Shown piece by piece: positions 8,936 through 16,441 of a stretch of DNA of 64,000 bases (the stretch's first letter is position 1; each line of letters starts with the position of its first letter). This stretch comes from Legionella steelei. GTDB lineage: Bacteria; Pseudomonadota; Gammaproteobacteria; Legionellales; Legionellaceae. The DNA lies in the NCBI RefSeq assembly GCF_001468005.1, contig NZ_LNYY01000001.1, positions 62,001 through 126,000 of the forward strand, written 5' to 3'. Both the position numbers and the translations under genes were made by a program. The notes beneath the pieces are model-generated. The model saw only the letters and a program-made list of their open reading frames with translations, ran no database searches and was not told the origin of the DNA.

Positions 8936-9850
8936 ATGAAAGTAATTACAACAGCTGGAAACAAAGGAGGTATTGGTAAATCAACCATTGCTCTCACTCT
9001 TGCACAGTATCTAGCTAAATGTAAAAACATGAAAGGGGCATTCATTGATCTGGATCCGCAAGGAAATTCCTCGTCTAGCTTGATTCCAACTACCAGAGAT
9101 CCTGCTCACCCAACCGGTTATATGCCTAAAGCCCATCCAGAATGGGATCCAAATAACTTACCAGAAGATGATCCACATTGGGATGGTGTTAGTAGTATTG
9201 CAGACATATTCATAGGAAAATCTATTTATCCATATCCAACCTGGGTTGACAATTTAGATTGTTTCCCTTCTTTTGCTTCATTACTAGAAGATGCACAACG
9301 TGTTTTAAAAGTTGATGTGAAAGAAAAAGTTATAAATCGCCTTAAAGAATTTACCGAAATGCTATCAACTCATAGTGATTATCAATTTGTTATTATCGAT
9401 ACGAATCCACAATTTGGCCCACTAACAATGGCCGGATTGCGCGCAGCAAGCCATGGTCTATTGCCAACTGAACTTGAACAATATGGTATTAATGGAACCA
9501 TAGGAATGATTCAGGCGATTTCACAAGAGCAACTTAGAAGAGTAAAGGACGATACTATCAAAATAGCTGGAATTTTACCTAACCAAGTGCGTAAAACAGC
9601 AGTACATACGAAGTTTCTTAATGATTTGCGTTCAATAGAAAAATCAGAAGAATGGTTGTTACCTCCTATAGCTCAAAGAACCATTTATTCCGAATTGGTA
9701 GTGGAAGATGCAAAACCTAATTGTGTATTTAATCTACCACAAACACATCTAGCGAGAGTTGAAAGTGAAAAATGGTGCTCTTATGTATATGACAGGGTAT
9801 TTCATAATGTATACAAAAAAATAGAGGAAAAGGAGGCTTCTTATGGTTAA
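8936..9850 (+). CDS. parA: ParA-family partition ATPase
   Basis: The 304-aa protein begins MKVITTAGNKGGIGKST, with the deviant Walker A KGGIGKST at 10-17 typical of ParA/MinD ATPases. FIDLDPQGNSS at about 37-47 supplies the second motif, and FVIIDTNPQFGPLT near 150 is the Walker B/switch region. It lacks a long N-terminal helix-turn-helix extension, so it is probably a small type Ib-like ParA that does not itself bind the operator. Its end overlaps parB by 8 bp (ATGGTTAA). It should bind nucleoid DNA and move ParB-bound plasmid copies. It is the only ParA in the window, although two ParB genes follow. Confidence 0.93.
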   Translation: MKVITTAGNKGGIGKSTIALTLAQYLAKCKNMKGAFIDLDPQGNSSSSLIPTTRDPAHPTGYMPKAHPEWDPNNLPEDDPHWDGVSSIADIFIGKSIYPYPTWVDNLDCFPSFASLLEDAQRVLKVDVKEKVINRLKEFTEMLSTHSDYQFVIIDTNPQFGPLTMAGLRAASHGLLPTELEQYGINGTIGMIQAISQEQLRRVKDDTIKIAGILPNQVRKTAVHTKFLNDLRSIEKSEEWLLPPIAQRTIYSELVVEDAKPNCVFNLPQTHLARVESEKWCSYVYDRVFHNVYKKIEEKEASYG

Positions 9851-10856
9851 TAAATTCAAATTAAATCCTGTCAAAACGGAAGCTATATCAAGATCATTAG
9901 CAATTGCTAATGATTATGCAGGGGAGCTATCAATAGAAGTATTGTCCTTGGATAAAATAGAACTTGATCCGGAAAACAATCGTGAGCTAGCACTAACTCT
10001 TCATGATGCTATAAATGGAATAGAACCTTCGGATCCTGACTACGCAAAAAAGAAAAATGATTGGAAGTCACTTGAATCATTGGCGAAAACTATATTGGAT
10101 GATCAATTAATTAATCCCATATTTGTATACAGATTTGGGAACAAATGTCGTTTAATTGCTGGCGAACGCAGAACATTAGCCTCAGCAATTGCTGGCAAAA
10201 AAGAAATTATAGCAAGAATCGCAAGTCAACGACCTGTTGGTACAAAGTTAAGAGTTCTACAGTGGATTGAAAATAATGAACGAGTAGACTTATCTTTAGC
10301 TGAAAGAGTTGCGAGTATTGAGGCTATTGTTAAGGAATATTTAAACGAAAATAAAGAAATAAATGATAACGAGAAAATAACATCAAAAATTTTAAGTGAC
10401 TTAACGGGAATGTCCATAACACAATCTCGAAGATATATCCTGATTTTGCAAGCAAGTTCAGAAATAAAACAGGCGATTGCTGAAGGAAAAATAGAGAATA
10501 TAAAATTAATTGAATTAATTATTTCAGTTGAAAATGCAGAGCATCAACAAGTTCTTTTAAAGGCAGCTATAGAAAATTTATCTTTTGATGCAATTGTTAA
10601 ATTAAAAAAAGAACTTGAAGTTTCCTTAGTTACAAAAAAAGAAATAAGAGGGCGTAAACAAATAAATGTTAGTTTAGGTAAGGTAAAACCAAATATTGCA
10701 AAAATTATCTTTGATGCCTTAGTTTCAAGCAGCATTTTACGCGAGAACATTGTCGAGCAAATGAATACGATAAGCAATAATGTCCAATGGAATAATGGTA
10801 AATCGGTTGAGGAATGCTTTAAAAAAATACTTCCTCTAATTGCTCAGGAAATGTGA
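9843..10856 (+). CDS. parB: ParB/RepB-family partition protein
   Basis: The 337-aa protein has the ParB N-terminal fold: LSLDKIELDPENNR near 34, LINPIFVYRFGNKCRLIAGE, and the nucleotide-binding GERR motif at 107-110. A KorB-like helix-turn-helix region follows (LSDLTGMSITQSRRYILILQ, about 180). The C-terminal third is probably a dimerisation region. It is translationally coupled to parA. It is longer and more divergent than the second ParB downstream, and is probably the cognate partner of ParA and binds the plasmid centromere. No parS motif was identified in the window. Confidence 0.88.
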   Translation: MVNKFKLNPVKTEAISRSLAIANDYAGELSIEVLSLDKIELDPENNRELALTLHDAINGIEPSDPDYAKKKNDWKSLESLAKTILDDQLINPIFVYRFGNKCRLIAGERRTLASAIAGKKEIIARIASQRPVGTKLRVLQWIENNERVDLSLAERVASIEAIVKEYLNENKEINDNEKITSKILSDLTGMSITQSRRYILILQASSEIKQAIAEGKIENIKLIELIISVENAEHQQVLLKAAIENLSFDAIVKLKKELEVSLVTKKEIRGRKQINVSLGKVKPNIAKIIFDALVSSSILRENIVEQMNTISNNVQWNNGKSVEECFKKILPLIAQEM

Positions 10857-10861
10857 TTAAA

Positions 10862-11233
10862 ATGAATAAATTGAAACTCAATAATAATGAAGACGACAAG
10901 AAAATTATTACATTTACTATTAATAAAGAAATCAAAGAGTCGCTCAAAGAAATTCTGTTAAATTCTGAAAAATATAATTTAAAAAAGAAAACTGATTGGG
11001 TGAATGAAGCCATAATAATGTTGAAGGAAAATCCTGATTACAAAGAAATGGTGCTTAATGCAGAAGGGAATAGTGAAAACTTTGTATTTGATAAAATTTA
11101 CATGACATTTGAGCAACGATGTTTTTTTTCTGATATGAGAAATGAAGTTGTAAAGGAATATCCTGATATAAGAGGCCCTCAAGCCGCCATAATCCGCGCT
11201 GCTATTTTGAGTAGAATAATGAGGAAAAAATAA
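10862..11233 (+). CDS. Hypothetical protein between parB and rep
   Basis: This 123-aa lysine-rich protein (MNKLKLNNNEDDKKIITFTI) starts just after parB. An alternative GTG start at 10853 overlaps the parB stop. The N-terminal ITFTINKEIKESLKEILLNS could form the strand and helix of a ribbon-helix-helix fold, with KTDWVNEAIIMLKEN as the second helix. That would suit a DNA-binding copy-control or partition accessory protein. The C-terminal half (YMTFEQRCFFSDMRNEVVKE) is unrecognised. Its place inside the par-rep operon argues for a maintenance role. The function is inferred from fold-like pattern and position only. Confidence 0.65.
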   Translation: MNKLKLNNNEDDKKIITFTINKEIKESLKEILLNSEKYNLKKKTDWVNEAIIMLKENPDYKEMVLNAEGNSENFVFDKIYMTFEQRCFFSDMRNEVVKEYPDIRGPQAAIIRAAILSRIMRKK

Positions 11234-11263
11234 GAAAAAAGGCCAAACGGAGTGGAACCGGTA

Positions 11264-12439
11264 ATGTTCGCTGAAAAAATAATACGCAAACATGTCGCAA
11301 TTATTCATGCATACTCGTTAATGAGTGTCTTGCAACGAAAAATTGTTAATGTGCTTTTGTATGAAGCAATAAAAGGAGATGGCCGCATACATAACCATCA
11401 AAACTCGGTTGCTGTTGAATGTAACATGCCTTTTTCTAAGCTGTTAAAAGCAGTTAAATTTAACAGTAATAATACTCAATATCTAAAAGAGTCTATTGAT
11501 GGGTTGGCATCATTAAAAATACAATGGAACTTATTGAAAGATAAGGTGCCTACAGACATTTCTTTTTTAAACTTACGAGTGTTACATGGCGCACCCACAT
11601 TTTATCAAAATAATACCATCAATTTTTCTTTTCATAAAATCATGCTTGATTTATTAGCTAATCCATCTATATACGGTACTATCGACGTTGATCTGCAGTC
11701 TGAATTTGAATCGAAATACGGTCATGCTCTCTATGAAAATAGTACACGGTTTATTAATTTACAAAAGAATAAAATTATTCCATTAGATACCTTCAGAAAA
11801 ATTTTAGGAGTTCCTGAAGATAAATATCCAAGCATGCGAGAGCTTACGAGAAATGTTATTTCACCCTCGTTAGAAGAGGTTAATGATCGAGCTAATTTTG
11901 CTGTTAGCTTGGAACCAATAAGAATTGGTAGAAAAATTACTGGATTCGAAGTATTAGTTAATAACAAAAAAAATACATCAACATCAGAAGTCAGTCGCAT
12001 TGAAAATGCTAAGATATATAAAGTAATAAAAACAATTTTTGGTACATTAAGCGAATCAATATTAGAAAATATTATAAATAATTATTCAGAAGAATACATC
12101 CAAGAGAAGATTAGCTATACCAAGAAATATGCAAAAAAAGAGAGCACAGGCTTTTATCCTATTCCATATTTTATTAGTGCTTTAAAATACGATTATAAAT
12201 TCAAAGAGGAGGCTAAGCCTGAAGGTTCTCACGAAAAAGAATCTAATGAAGAAATTGAATGGGAAAAAAAATTATTTGTTTTACAGGCAGAATTCAATCA
12301 TTGGGAAAAATTATTTGGTTATACTAAACCTGGAGATAATCAAGAGCATGTTAAAAAAATGCAAAAATTTGTTTTGGAGGCCCAAGAAAAATTAAACCAA
12401 CATTACTTAGAAAAGCCAACTAAAGTGGAGGTGGTTTAA
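11264..12439 (+). CDS. Rep_3-family replication initiator
   Basis: From ATG 11264 the protein is 391 aa. An upstream GTG at 11252 is possible, but GGAG at 11249-11252 is placed correctly for the ATG. The sequence shows two winged-helix-like modules of the Rep_3 superfamily: IIRKHVAIIHAYSLMSVLQR at the start, and FSKLLKAVKFNSNNTQYLKE, LYENSTRFINLQKNKIIPLD and LTRNVISPSLEEVN further on. The C-terminal 120 residues are charged and helical. Proteins of this family bind iterons to open the origin, and an iteron array lies upstream of parA. The gene is in one operon with parA, parB and parB2. Confidence 0.88.
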   Translation: MFAEKIIRKHVAIIHAYSLMSVLQRKIVNVLLYEAIKGDGRIHNHQNSVAVECNMPFSKLLKAVKFNSNNTQYLKESIDGLASLKIQWNLLKDKVPTDISFLNLRVLHGAPTFYQNNTINFSFHKIMLDLLANPSIYGTIDVDLQSEFESKYGHALYENSTRFINLQKNKIIPLDTFRKILGVPEDKYPSMRELTRNVISPSLEEVNDRANFAVSLEPIRIGRKITGFEVLVNNKKNTSTSEVSRIENAKIYKVIKTIFGTLSESILENIINNYSEEYIQEKISYTKKYAKKESTGFYPIPYFISALKYDYKFKEEAKPEGSHEKESNEEIEWEKKLFVLQAEFNHWEKLFGYTKPGDNQEHVKKMQKFVLEAQEKLNQHYLEKPTKVEVV

Positions 12440-12440
12440 T

Positions 12441-13286
12441 ATGAAATTCCCTGCATTTGAGCCAATTAATCTAAAAAATGATATCCAATCTTTGGAAGCA
12501 ATCGATCTGCGTTTATCAAAAATTTATCCAGATAAAAATCAAGCGAGGAAATTTTTTAGCGATATTTCACTAGAAGAGCTGGCTTCGTCAATTCGGCAAC
12601 ATGGAATTATACAGCCTATTCTTGTCAAAGAAATGGATCCTAATAAAAATGAATATCAAATTATTGCAGGTGAACGGCGTTGGCGTGCGGCTAAAATAGC
12701 TGGATTAGAAAAAATACCTGCCATCATTCGAAAATATGATAATGCAAATGGGATGGCGGTTTCTTTAATTGAAAATATTCAAAGAGAAGATTTAAACCCA
12801 TTGGAAGAGGCGCAAGCTATAAAGAGATTAATAGATGAGTGTTGTATGACTCATGGTGAAGTTGCTGAAACTTTAGGCAGATCACGAACAACAGTTACTA
12901 ATCTTCTTAGATTGCTTACTCTTACAGATGAAGTAAAAGAAATGCTAAAAACAGGCTTATTAGAAATGGGGCATGCTAGAGCCTTATTAAGTCTGTCGAG
13001 TGCACAACAAGAAGATGTTGCAAAAATAGTTATCAATAAGTCTTTATCAGTTAGGGAAACTGAACAATTGGTTCAACGCTCAAATATGCCAAAAGATAGG
13101 CAAGAGTTTTTTCTTTCTCCCCAATTTGAGCAAAGAAAGAAAGAGTGGATAGTACAATTATCAAAAAAACTTTCATCTACGGTTAACATGCATTTTAATT
13201 ATGGTGGCAAAGGGAAAGTAGTTATAAGTTTTGATTCTTTAGAAGAGGCAGACTGGCTGATGTCGCATCTTAAGGTGGAAGGGTAA
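12441..13286 (+). CDS. Second ParB, chromosome-type (Spo0J/Noc-like)
   Basis: The 281-aa protein follows rep by one base. It has the complete ParB CTPase signature: LRLSKIYPDKNQARK at about 23, GERRWRA at 78-84 and ENIQREDLNPLEEA at 111-124. A helix-turn-helix follows (GEVAETLGRSRTTVTNLLRL), and the C-terminus resembles the dimerisation domain (VVISFDSLEEADWL). It resembles chromosomal ParB far more than the operon's first ParB does. No second parA accompanies it. It could serve a different centromere, act as a regulator, or use the host's ParA. The nearly canonical motifs suggest it is active. Confidence 0.9.
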   Translation: MKFPAFEPINLKNDIQSLEAIDLRLSKIYPDKNQARKFFSDISLEELASSIRQHGIIQPILVKEMDPNKNEYQIIAGERRWRAAKIAGLEKIPAIIRKYDNANGMAVSLIENIQREDLNPLEEAQAIKRLIDECCMTHGEVAETLGRSRTTVTNLLRLLTLTDEVKEMLKTGLLEMGHARALLSLSSAQQEDVAKIVINKSLSVRETEQLVQRSNMPKDRQEFFLSPQFEQRKKEWIVQLSKKLSSTVNMHFNYGGKGKVVISFDSLEEADWLMSHLKVEG

Positions 13287-13313
13287 TGCTATTTTTTATA
13301 GGTGGATAATTAT

Positions 13314-13391
13314 ATGGAAAATCTTAAGTTGTTACCTTGGGTGTTGAGTTATAATTTTATTGGTGTTTCGATACAAGATAATTTGTTTTAA
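13314..13391 (+). CDS. 25-residue peptide ORF before the POT transporter
   Basis: A 25-codon ORF begins MENLKLLPW and ends VSIQDNLF before TAA. It is preceded by AGGTGG with an 8-base spacer, a good ribosome site. It lies 27 bp after parB2 and 170 bp before an MFS transporter, at the edge of the YcaO/TfuA cluster. It contains no Cys. This is the best small-ORF candidate I could find for a modified-peptide precursor, but it could equally be a leader peptide for the transporter or chance. The hydrophobic C-terminal half (FIGVSI) resembles no known precursor. Confidence 0.4.
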   Translation: MENLKLLPWVLSYNFIGVSIQDNLF

Positions 13392-13561
13392 TTTAGTGCG
13401 TTGGCGTGATTTTTGTGGCTGTGGTCCGATAGTTATTTTTGTAGTGCGTTTCTTCGAAAATAATCCTGATATGCAATTGATAGCCAGCATTAAAAATTTC
13501 TGGTTATATAATAAAATCAAATTATGCCCAAGATATGAATATGTAGGATATAGGATTAAAA

Positions 13562-15016
13562 ATGGATGCTGTAAAAAAAGATCGGAAAGGGGTTGTTTAT
13601 TTGCATTGGTTGAATGCAATAACCACATTTAGTTTTGCTGTGTTGTTCTCCTCATTATCTCTTTATTTAATAAAGAATATTGGTTTAACTCAAATGCAAT
13701 CCAATGGGATAGTTGGATTTTTTCTCGCGTCAAATTTTATTTTACATTTTGTAGCTGGATACATAGGCGATAAGTTTCTAAGTAATCGATTACTATTCGC
13801 TATCTCAACACTCATACAAACATTAGGCCTAATAGTTCTTAATTTTTCTGATTCATTAGTTTATCTAGGATTAAGTTTATTTTTGATTGGCTGCGGCTTA
13901 GGCTCTACTTGTATTAACTGCCTTATTACCCAGCAATTTAGTAATCATGAAAATGAATTACGAGAAAAAGCGTTTTTTCATAATTACAGCGCAATGAATA
14001 TTGGATTTCTTTCTGGTTATATTATGGGAGGATTTATCGATATTCACGATCGATACGAGCACTTATTTGAAGTAAGCAATTTAATTAATTTGATTACCGT
14101 GTTTTTTATCGTTAAGTCATGGCGCTATTTTGATAAAAACAAAACAAATACGCGAGAGGAAATAAAAAAGGGTAGAGTAGGGCTGTTGTTAATTGTACTT
14201 ATTGTGCCAATTCTTTTTGCTGGATTTCATTATTCCTGGCTGGCAAATAGTCTCATACTTTGTATAGGTGTTGCTGCTTTAATTTATATTACCTTATTAG
14301 GACATTGTTTAAGTACTAGCTTTGAGAGAAATAAAATTTATTCTTTTGTATTTTTAACCGGAAGCTCTATTGTTTTTTGGATGTTGTATTTTGTCGGACC
14401 AATAGGGGTTACGCAATTTTTGAAATATAACGTGGATATCTATATCGGCTCTTATTATATTCCTCCGCAATGGCTGATGAATTTGAATTCTATTTTTGTA
14501 ATTGTTGGTTCACCTATAGTAATTGCTTTATTCGAGAGGTTAAGAAAAAAACACATCATTATTTCTATATCGAGACAATTTATATATTCCTTAGTGTTTA
14601 TTGCGTTATCGTTTTTGGCACTAACTATTGGTATAGAAAATTCCAATGCTAATGGATTAACTAGCATGAGTTGGATTGTTGCGCATTATCTTTTCCAAGC
14701 CTTAGGGGAGTTGCTTCTTGCTCCGGTAGGTTATGCGATGATAGGAAGTCTTGCTCCGGAAAAATTGCAAGGACTCATGATGGGAGTATGGATGATGGCG
14801 TCAGGAATAGCAGCTACCTTATCCAATTACTTTTCCAATTTAATGACCCAATCTGAATCATTAAATCCGATTGTGAGTAATGAACATTACATGGGTACAT
14901 TTACTCAGTTAAGCCTTTATGCCATTTTTGGTGCATGCATTCTTTGGCTATGCTCTAAAACTATTGAAAGCAGTATACAAAAAACATCAAGTAGCTCGAT
15001 AGAGGGAATAGCATAA
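13562..15016 (+). CDS. MFS transporter, proton-dependent oligopeptide (POT/PTR)-like
   Basis: The 484-aa protein has 12-14 hydrophobic segments. The first pair is LHWLNAITTFSFAVLFSSLS and GIVGFFLASNFILHFVAGYI followed by GDKFLSNR, the MFS loop 2-3 signature. The later half contains WLMNLNSIFVIVGSPIVIAL and the segment ALGELLLAPVGYAMIGSLAP, which matches the PTR2 block (GE...SPxGxxxxxxxAP) followed by LQGLMMGVWMMASG. It is probably a peptide or small-molecule symporter or exporter. Its position beside thioamide-type biosynthesis genes suggests it moves the product or a precursor. The start has AGGA at about 13549 upstream. It converges with the next gene, with stops about 1 bp apart. Confidence 0.8.
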   Translation: MDAVKKDRKGVVYLHWLNAITTFSFAVLFSSLSLYLIKNIGLTQMQSNGIVGFFLASNFILHFVAGYIGDKFLSNRLLFAISTLIQTLGLIVLNFSDSLVYLGLSLFLIGCGLGSTCINCLITQQFSNHENELREKAFFHNYSAMNIGFLSGYIMGGFIDIHDRYEHLFEVSNLINLITVFFIVKSWRYFDKNKTNTREEIKKGRVGLLLIVLIVPILFAGFHYSWLANSLILCIGVAALIYITLLGHCLSTSFERNKIYSFVFLTGSSIVFWMLYFVGPIGVTQFLKYNVDIYIGSYYIPPQWLMNLNSIFVIVGSPIVIALFERLRKKHIIISISRQFIYSLVFIALSFLALTIGIENSNANGLTSMSWIVAHYLFQALGELLLAPVGYAMIGSLAPEKLQGLMMGVWMMASGIAATLSNYFSNLMTQSESLNPIVSNEHYMGTFTQLSLYAIFGACILWLCSKTIESSIQKTSSSSIEGIA

Positions 15017-15017
15017 T

Positions 15018-16040
15018 CTAATGCAGCGAATATTCGGCTTGCAATTTTGATAATTTTGCTTCCTCCTGAGCCAGTATTTTTAGAAAGTTTTCCAATATAT
15101 TAGGGTTTTTTATCGTTTTAATATCTTTTTTAATGCCATTAATAAGACTTTGTTGCACTTGCAGTGACTTTCGTAGTTTTATGTTAGGGCAGGGCGGTTG
15201 AGGCAAATCATAAACATTTTGCAGGCGGTTATGTGTGGCAACCTCGTTCAATCCAGAGTAACCGCACTCTTCTTTTTTAAGAGTTAATCGTGCTACTTGC
15301 TCCTGCTCTTCTTTTTCTTGATAGCGTTTTGCTTCAGGAGAATATTTATTAAACCCTTTTGGTGTTTTCCAGTGATTTGCGCGAAGAAGTTGAGAGATAA
15401 TATTAATTTTATGCTGGAATGTGCCAATGTTTTGAAATTGTTCCTGGTTGTTTATTGAAAATACCACTTCATCAAAAACTTTTTGGGGTGACGATAATTT
15501 TACTCCGTGCTGTCTTTGCACATTCAACAACATCCCTTTAACGATATTGAGTTCAGTAAGTGCTAATGTATTGCTTGAATTGTTATGAATAATATTATTA
15601 ATTACTTTATTTTGATCTTTATTAATGGATTCTCTTAAAACGGGAGAATCCATTCTCTCGTTTATATCGTGTGCAGAATTAGGGCTCTTTTCTTTTATCT
15701 CAATGATGTTTTCAGGTTCCTTAATGATCAATTGTAATTTGTTTTGAAGTAACTCTGAAATTGCTATAAATGAACGCGGAACACCGTAATATTTAAATCT
15801 TTTACGAATAATAAACCCTGCTTCCTCCAGGTTTTTGAGATAGATATATGTGCGGCTTTCACTAAAGCCCAGTTCTTCTGCAAGCTCAGGGATTTTTTTA
15901 GTAAACCATAATCTATTCTCACGCTTCAAAAGAGTGCCTTGATGATGAAAGATAATTTTATCTAAAAGAAGGGCTTCTTTCGGGCATTTGGTTAATGAAA
16001 GAAGCTTGTTAAAGCCCAAATAATAAATCGAATTGTTCAT
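15018..16040 (-). CDS. Winged-helix DNA-binding protein, function unknown
   Basis: The 340-aa protein has an N-terminal winged-helix module: LLDKIIFHHQGTLLKRENRL, then WFTKKIPELAEELGFSESRT and YIYLKNLEEAGFIIRKR. This is the layout seen in plasmid and phage replication or regulatory proteins that recognise DNA through helix-turn-helix. Residues 105-200 are Asn-rich and look like a linker. The C-terminal third (about 250-340) is helical and charged. It is on the opposite strand to the flanking cargo genes and convergent with the transporter. It may be an inserted plasmid gene or a regulator of the cluster. I do not recognise a named family. Confidence 0.65.
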   Translation of the reverse strand: MNNSIYYLGFNKLLSLTKCPKEALLLDKIIFHHQGTLLKRENRLWFTKKIPELAEELGFSESRTYIYLKNLEEAGFIIRKRFKYYGVPRSFIAISELLQNKLQLIIKEPENIIEIKEKSPNSAHDINERMDSPVLRESINKDQNKVINNIIHNNSSNTLALTELNIVKGMLLNVQRQHGVKLSSPQKVFDEVVFSINNQEQFQNIGTFQHKINIISQLLRANHWKTPKGFNKYSPEAKRYQEKEEQEQVARLTLKKEECGYSGLNEVATHNRLQNVYDLPQPPCPNIKLRKSLQVQQSLINGIKKDIKTIKNPNILENFLKILAQEEAKLSKLQAEYSLH

Positions 16041-16063
16041 AATACATCCATGTGCAGAAAAGT

Positions 16064-16261
16064 TTACTTAATTAACCCTGATGTGGTCAGCATATAAATT
16101 AATTGGGGTGTGGTTTTGCAATTGAAACTTATTTTTAGATCACTGAGTCGATAGAGAATGTATCGTTTAGACTTTTTTGTGTCCTCAGCAATGTCATTCA
16201 CATGGCATCCGTTGACTATCATCTTGATGATTTGATTATCTACATGGTCGATTATCATCAT
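16064..16261 (-). CDS. Small LuxR/GerE-type helix-turn-helix protein
   Basis: The 65-aa protein is essentially one helix-turn-helix. VDNQIIKMIVNGCHVNDIAE through DTKKSKRYILYRLSDLK matches the GerE pattern (Gxx..IAxxxxxSxxTVxxxxxxL), followed by FNCKTTPQLIYML, the usual last helix. There is no receiver or ligand domain. It is divergent from the 420-aa gene, and their shared 180-bp spacer holds an 18-bp inverted repeat pair. It is the obvious candidate regulator of the biosynthetic operon. It lies 24 bp from the winged-helix gene on the same strand and may be its operon leader. Confidence 0.65.
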   Translation of the reverse strand: MMIIDHVDNQIIKMIVNGCHVNDIAEDTKKSKRYILYRLSDLKISFNCKTTPQLIYMLTTSGLIK

Positions 16262-16281
16262 ATAAACTCCGTTTTTATTTA

Positions 16282-16374
16282 ATGCATTTCAAGTAACATA
16301 ATTTATAACTTGAAAAGCGTTATTGCAATAAAAAATTTTATTTTTAGTAAGTATTTTTGTTACATAAAATGCAT
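16282..16374. promoter_or_regulatory. Paired 18-bp inverted repeats in the divergent promoter region
   Basis: ATGCATTTCAAGTAACAT at 16282-16299 is matched, inverted, by TTGTTACATAAAATGCAT at 16357-16374, with 15 of 18 positions identical. The arms are 57 bp apart and flank the AT-rich centre between the small helix-turn-helix gene and the 420-aa gene. Such an arrangement fits two operators for a dimeric regulator controlling both directions, possibly with looping. The function is inferred from position. Confidence 0.6.
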
Positions 16375-16441
16375 CGTCGTTGAATATACTCAACTTCTCC
16401 TGTATTATTTCTCTCACTAACTGGACTTTGATGTTGATATC

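Noticed and set aside
13360-13632. 90-codon ORF before the transporter start
   Set aside because: It overlaps the transporter gene in another frame and has no ribosome site; the shorter 25-codon ORF fits better.
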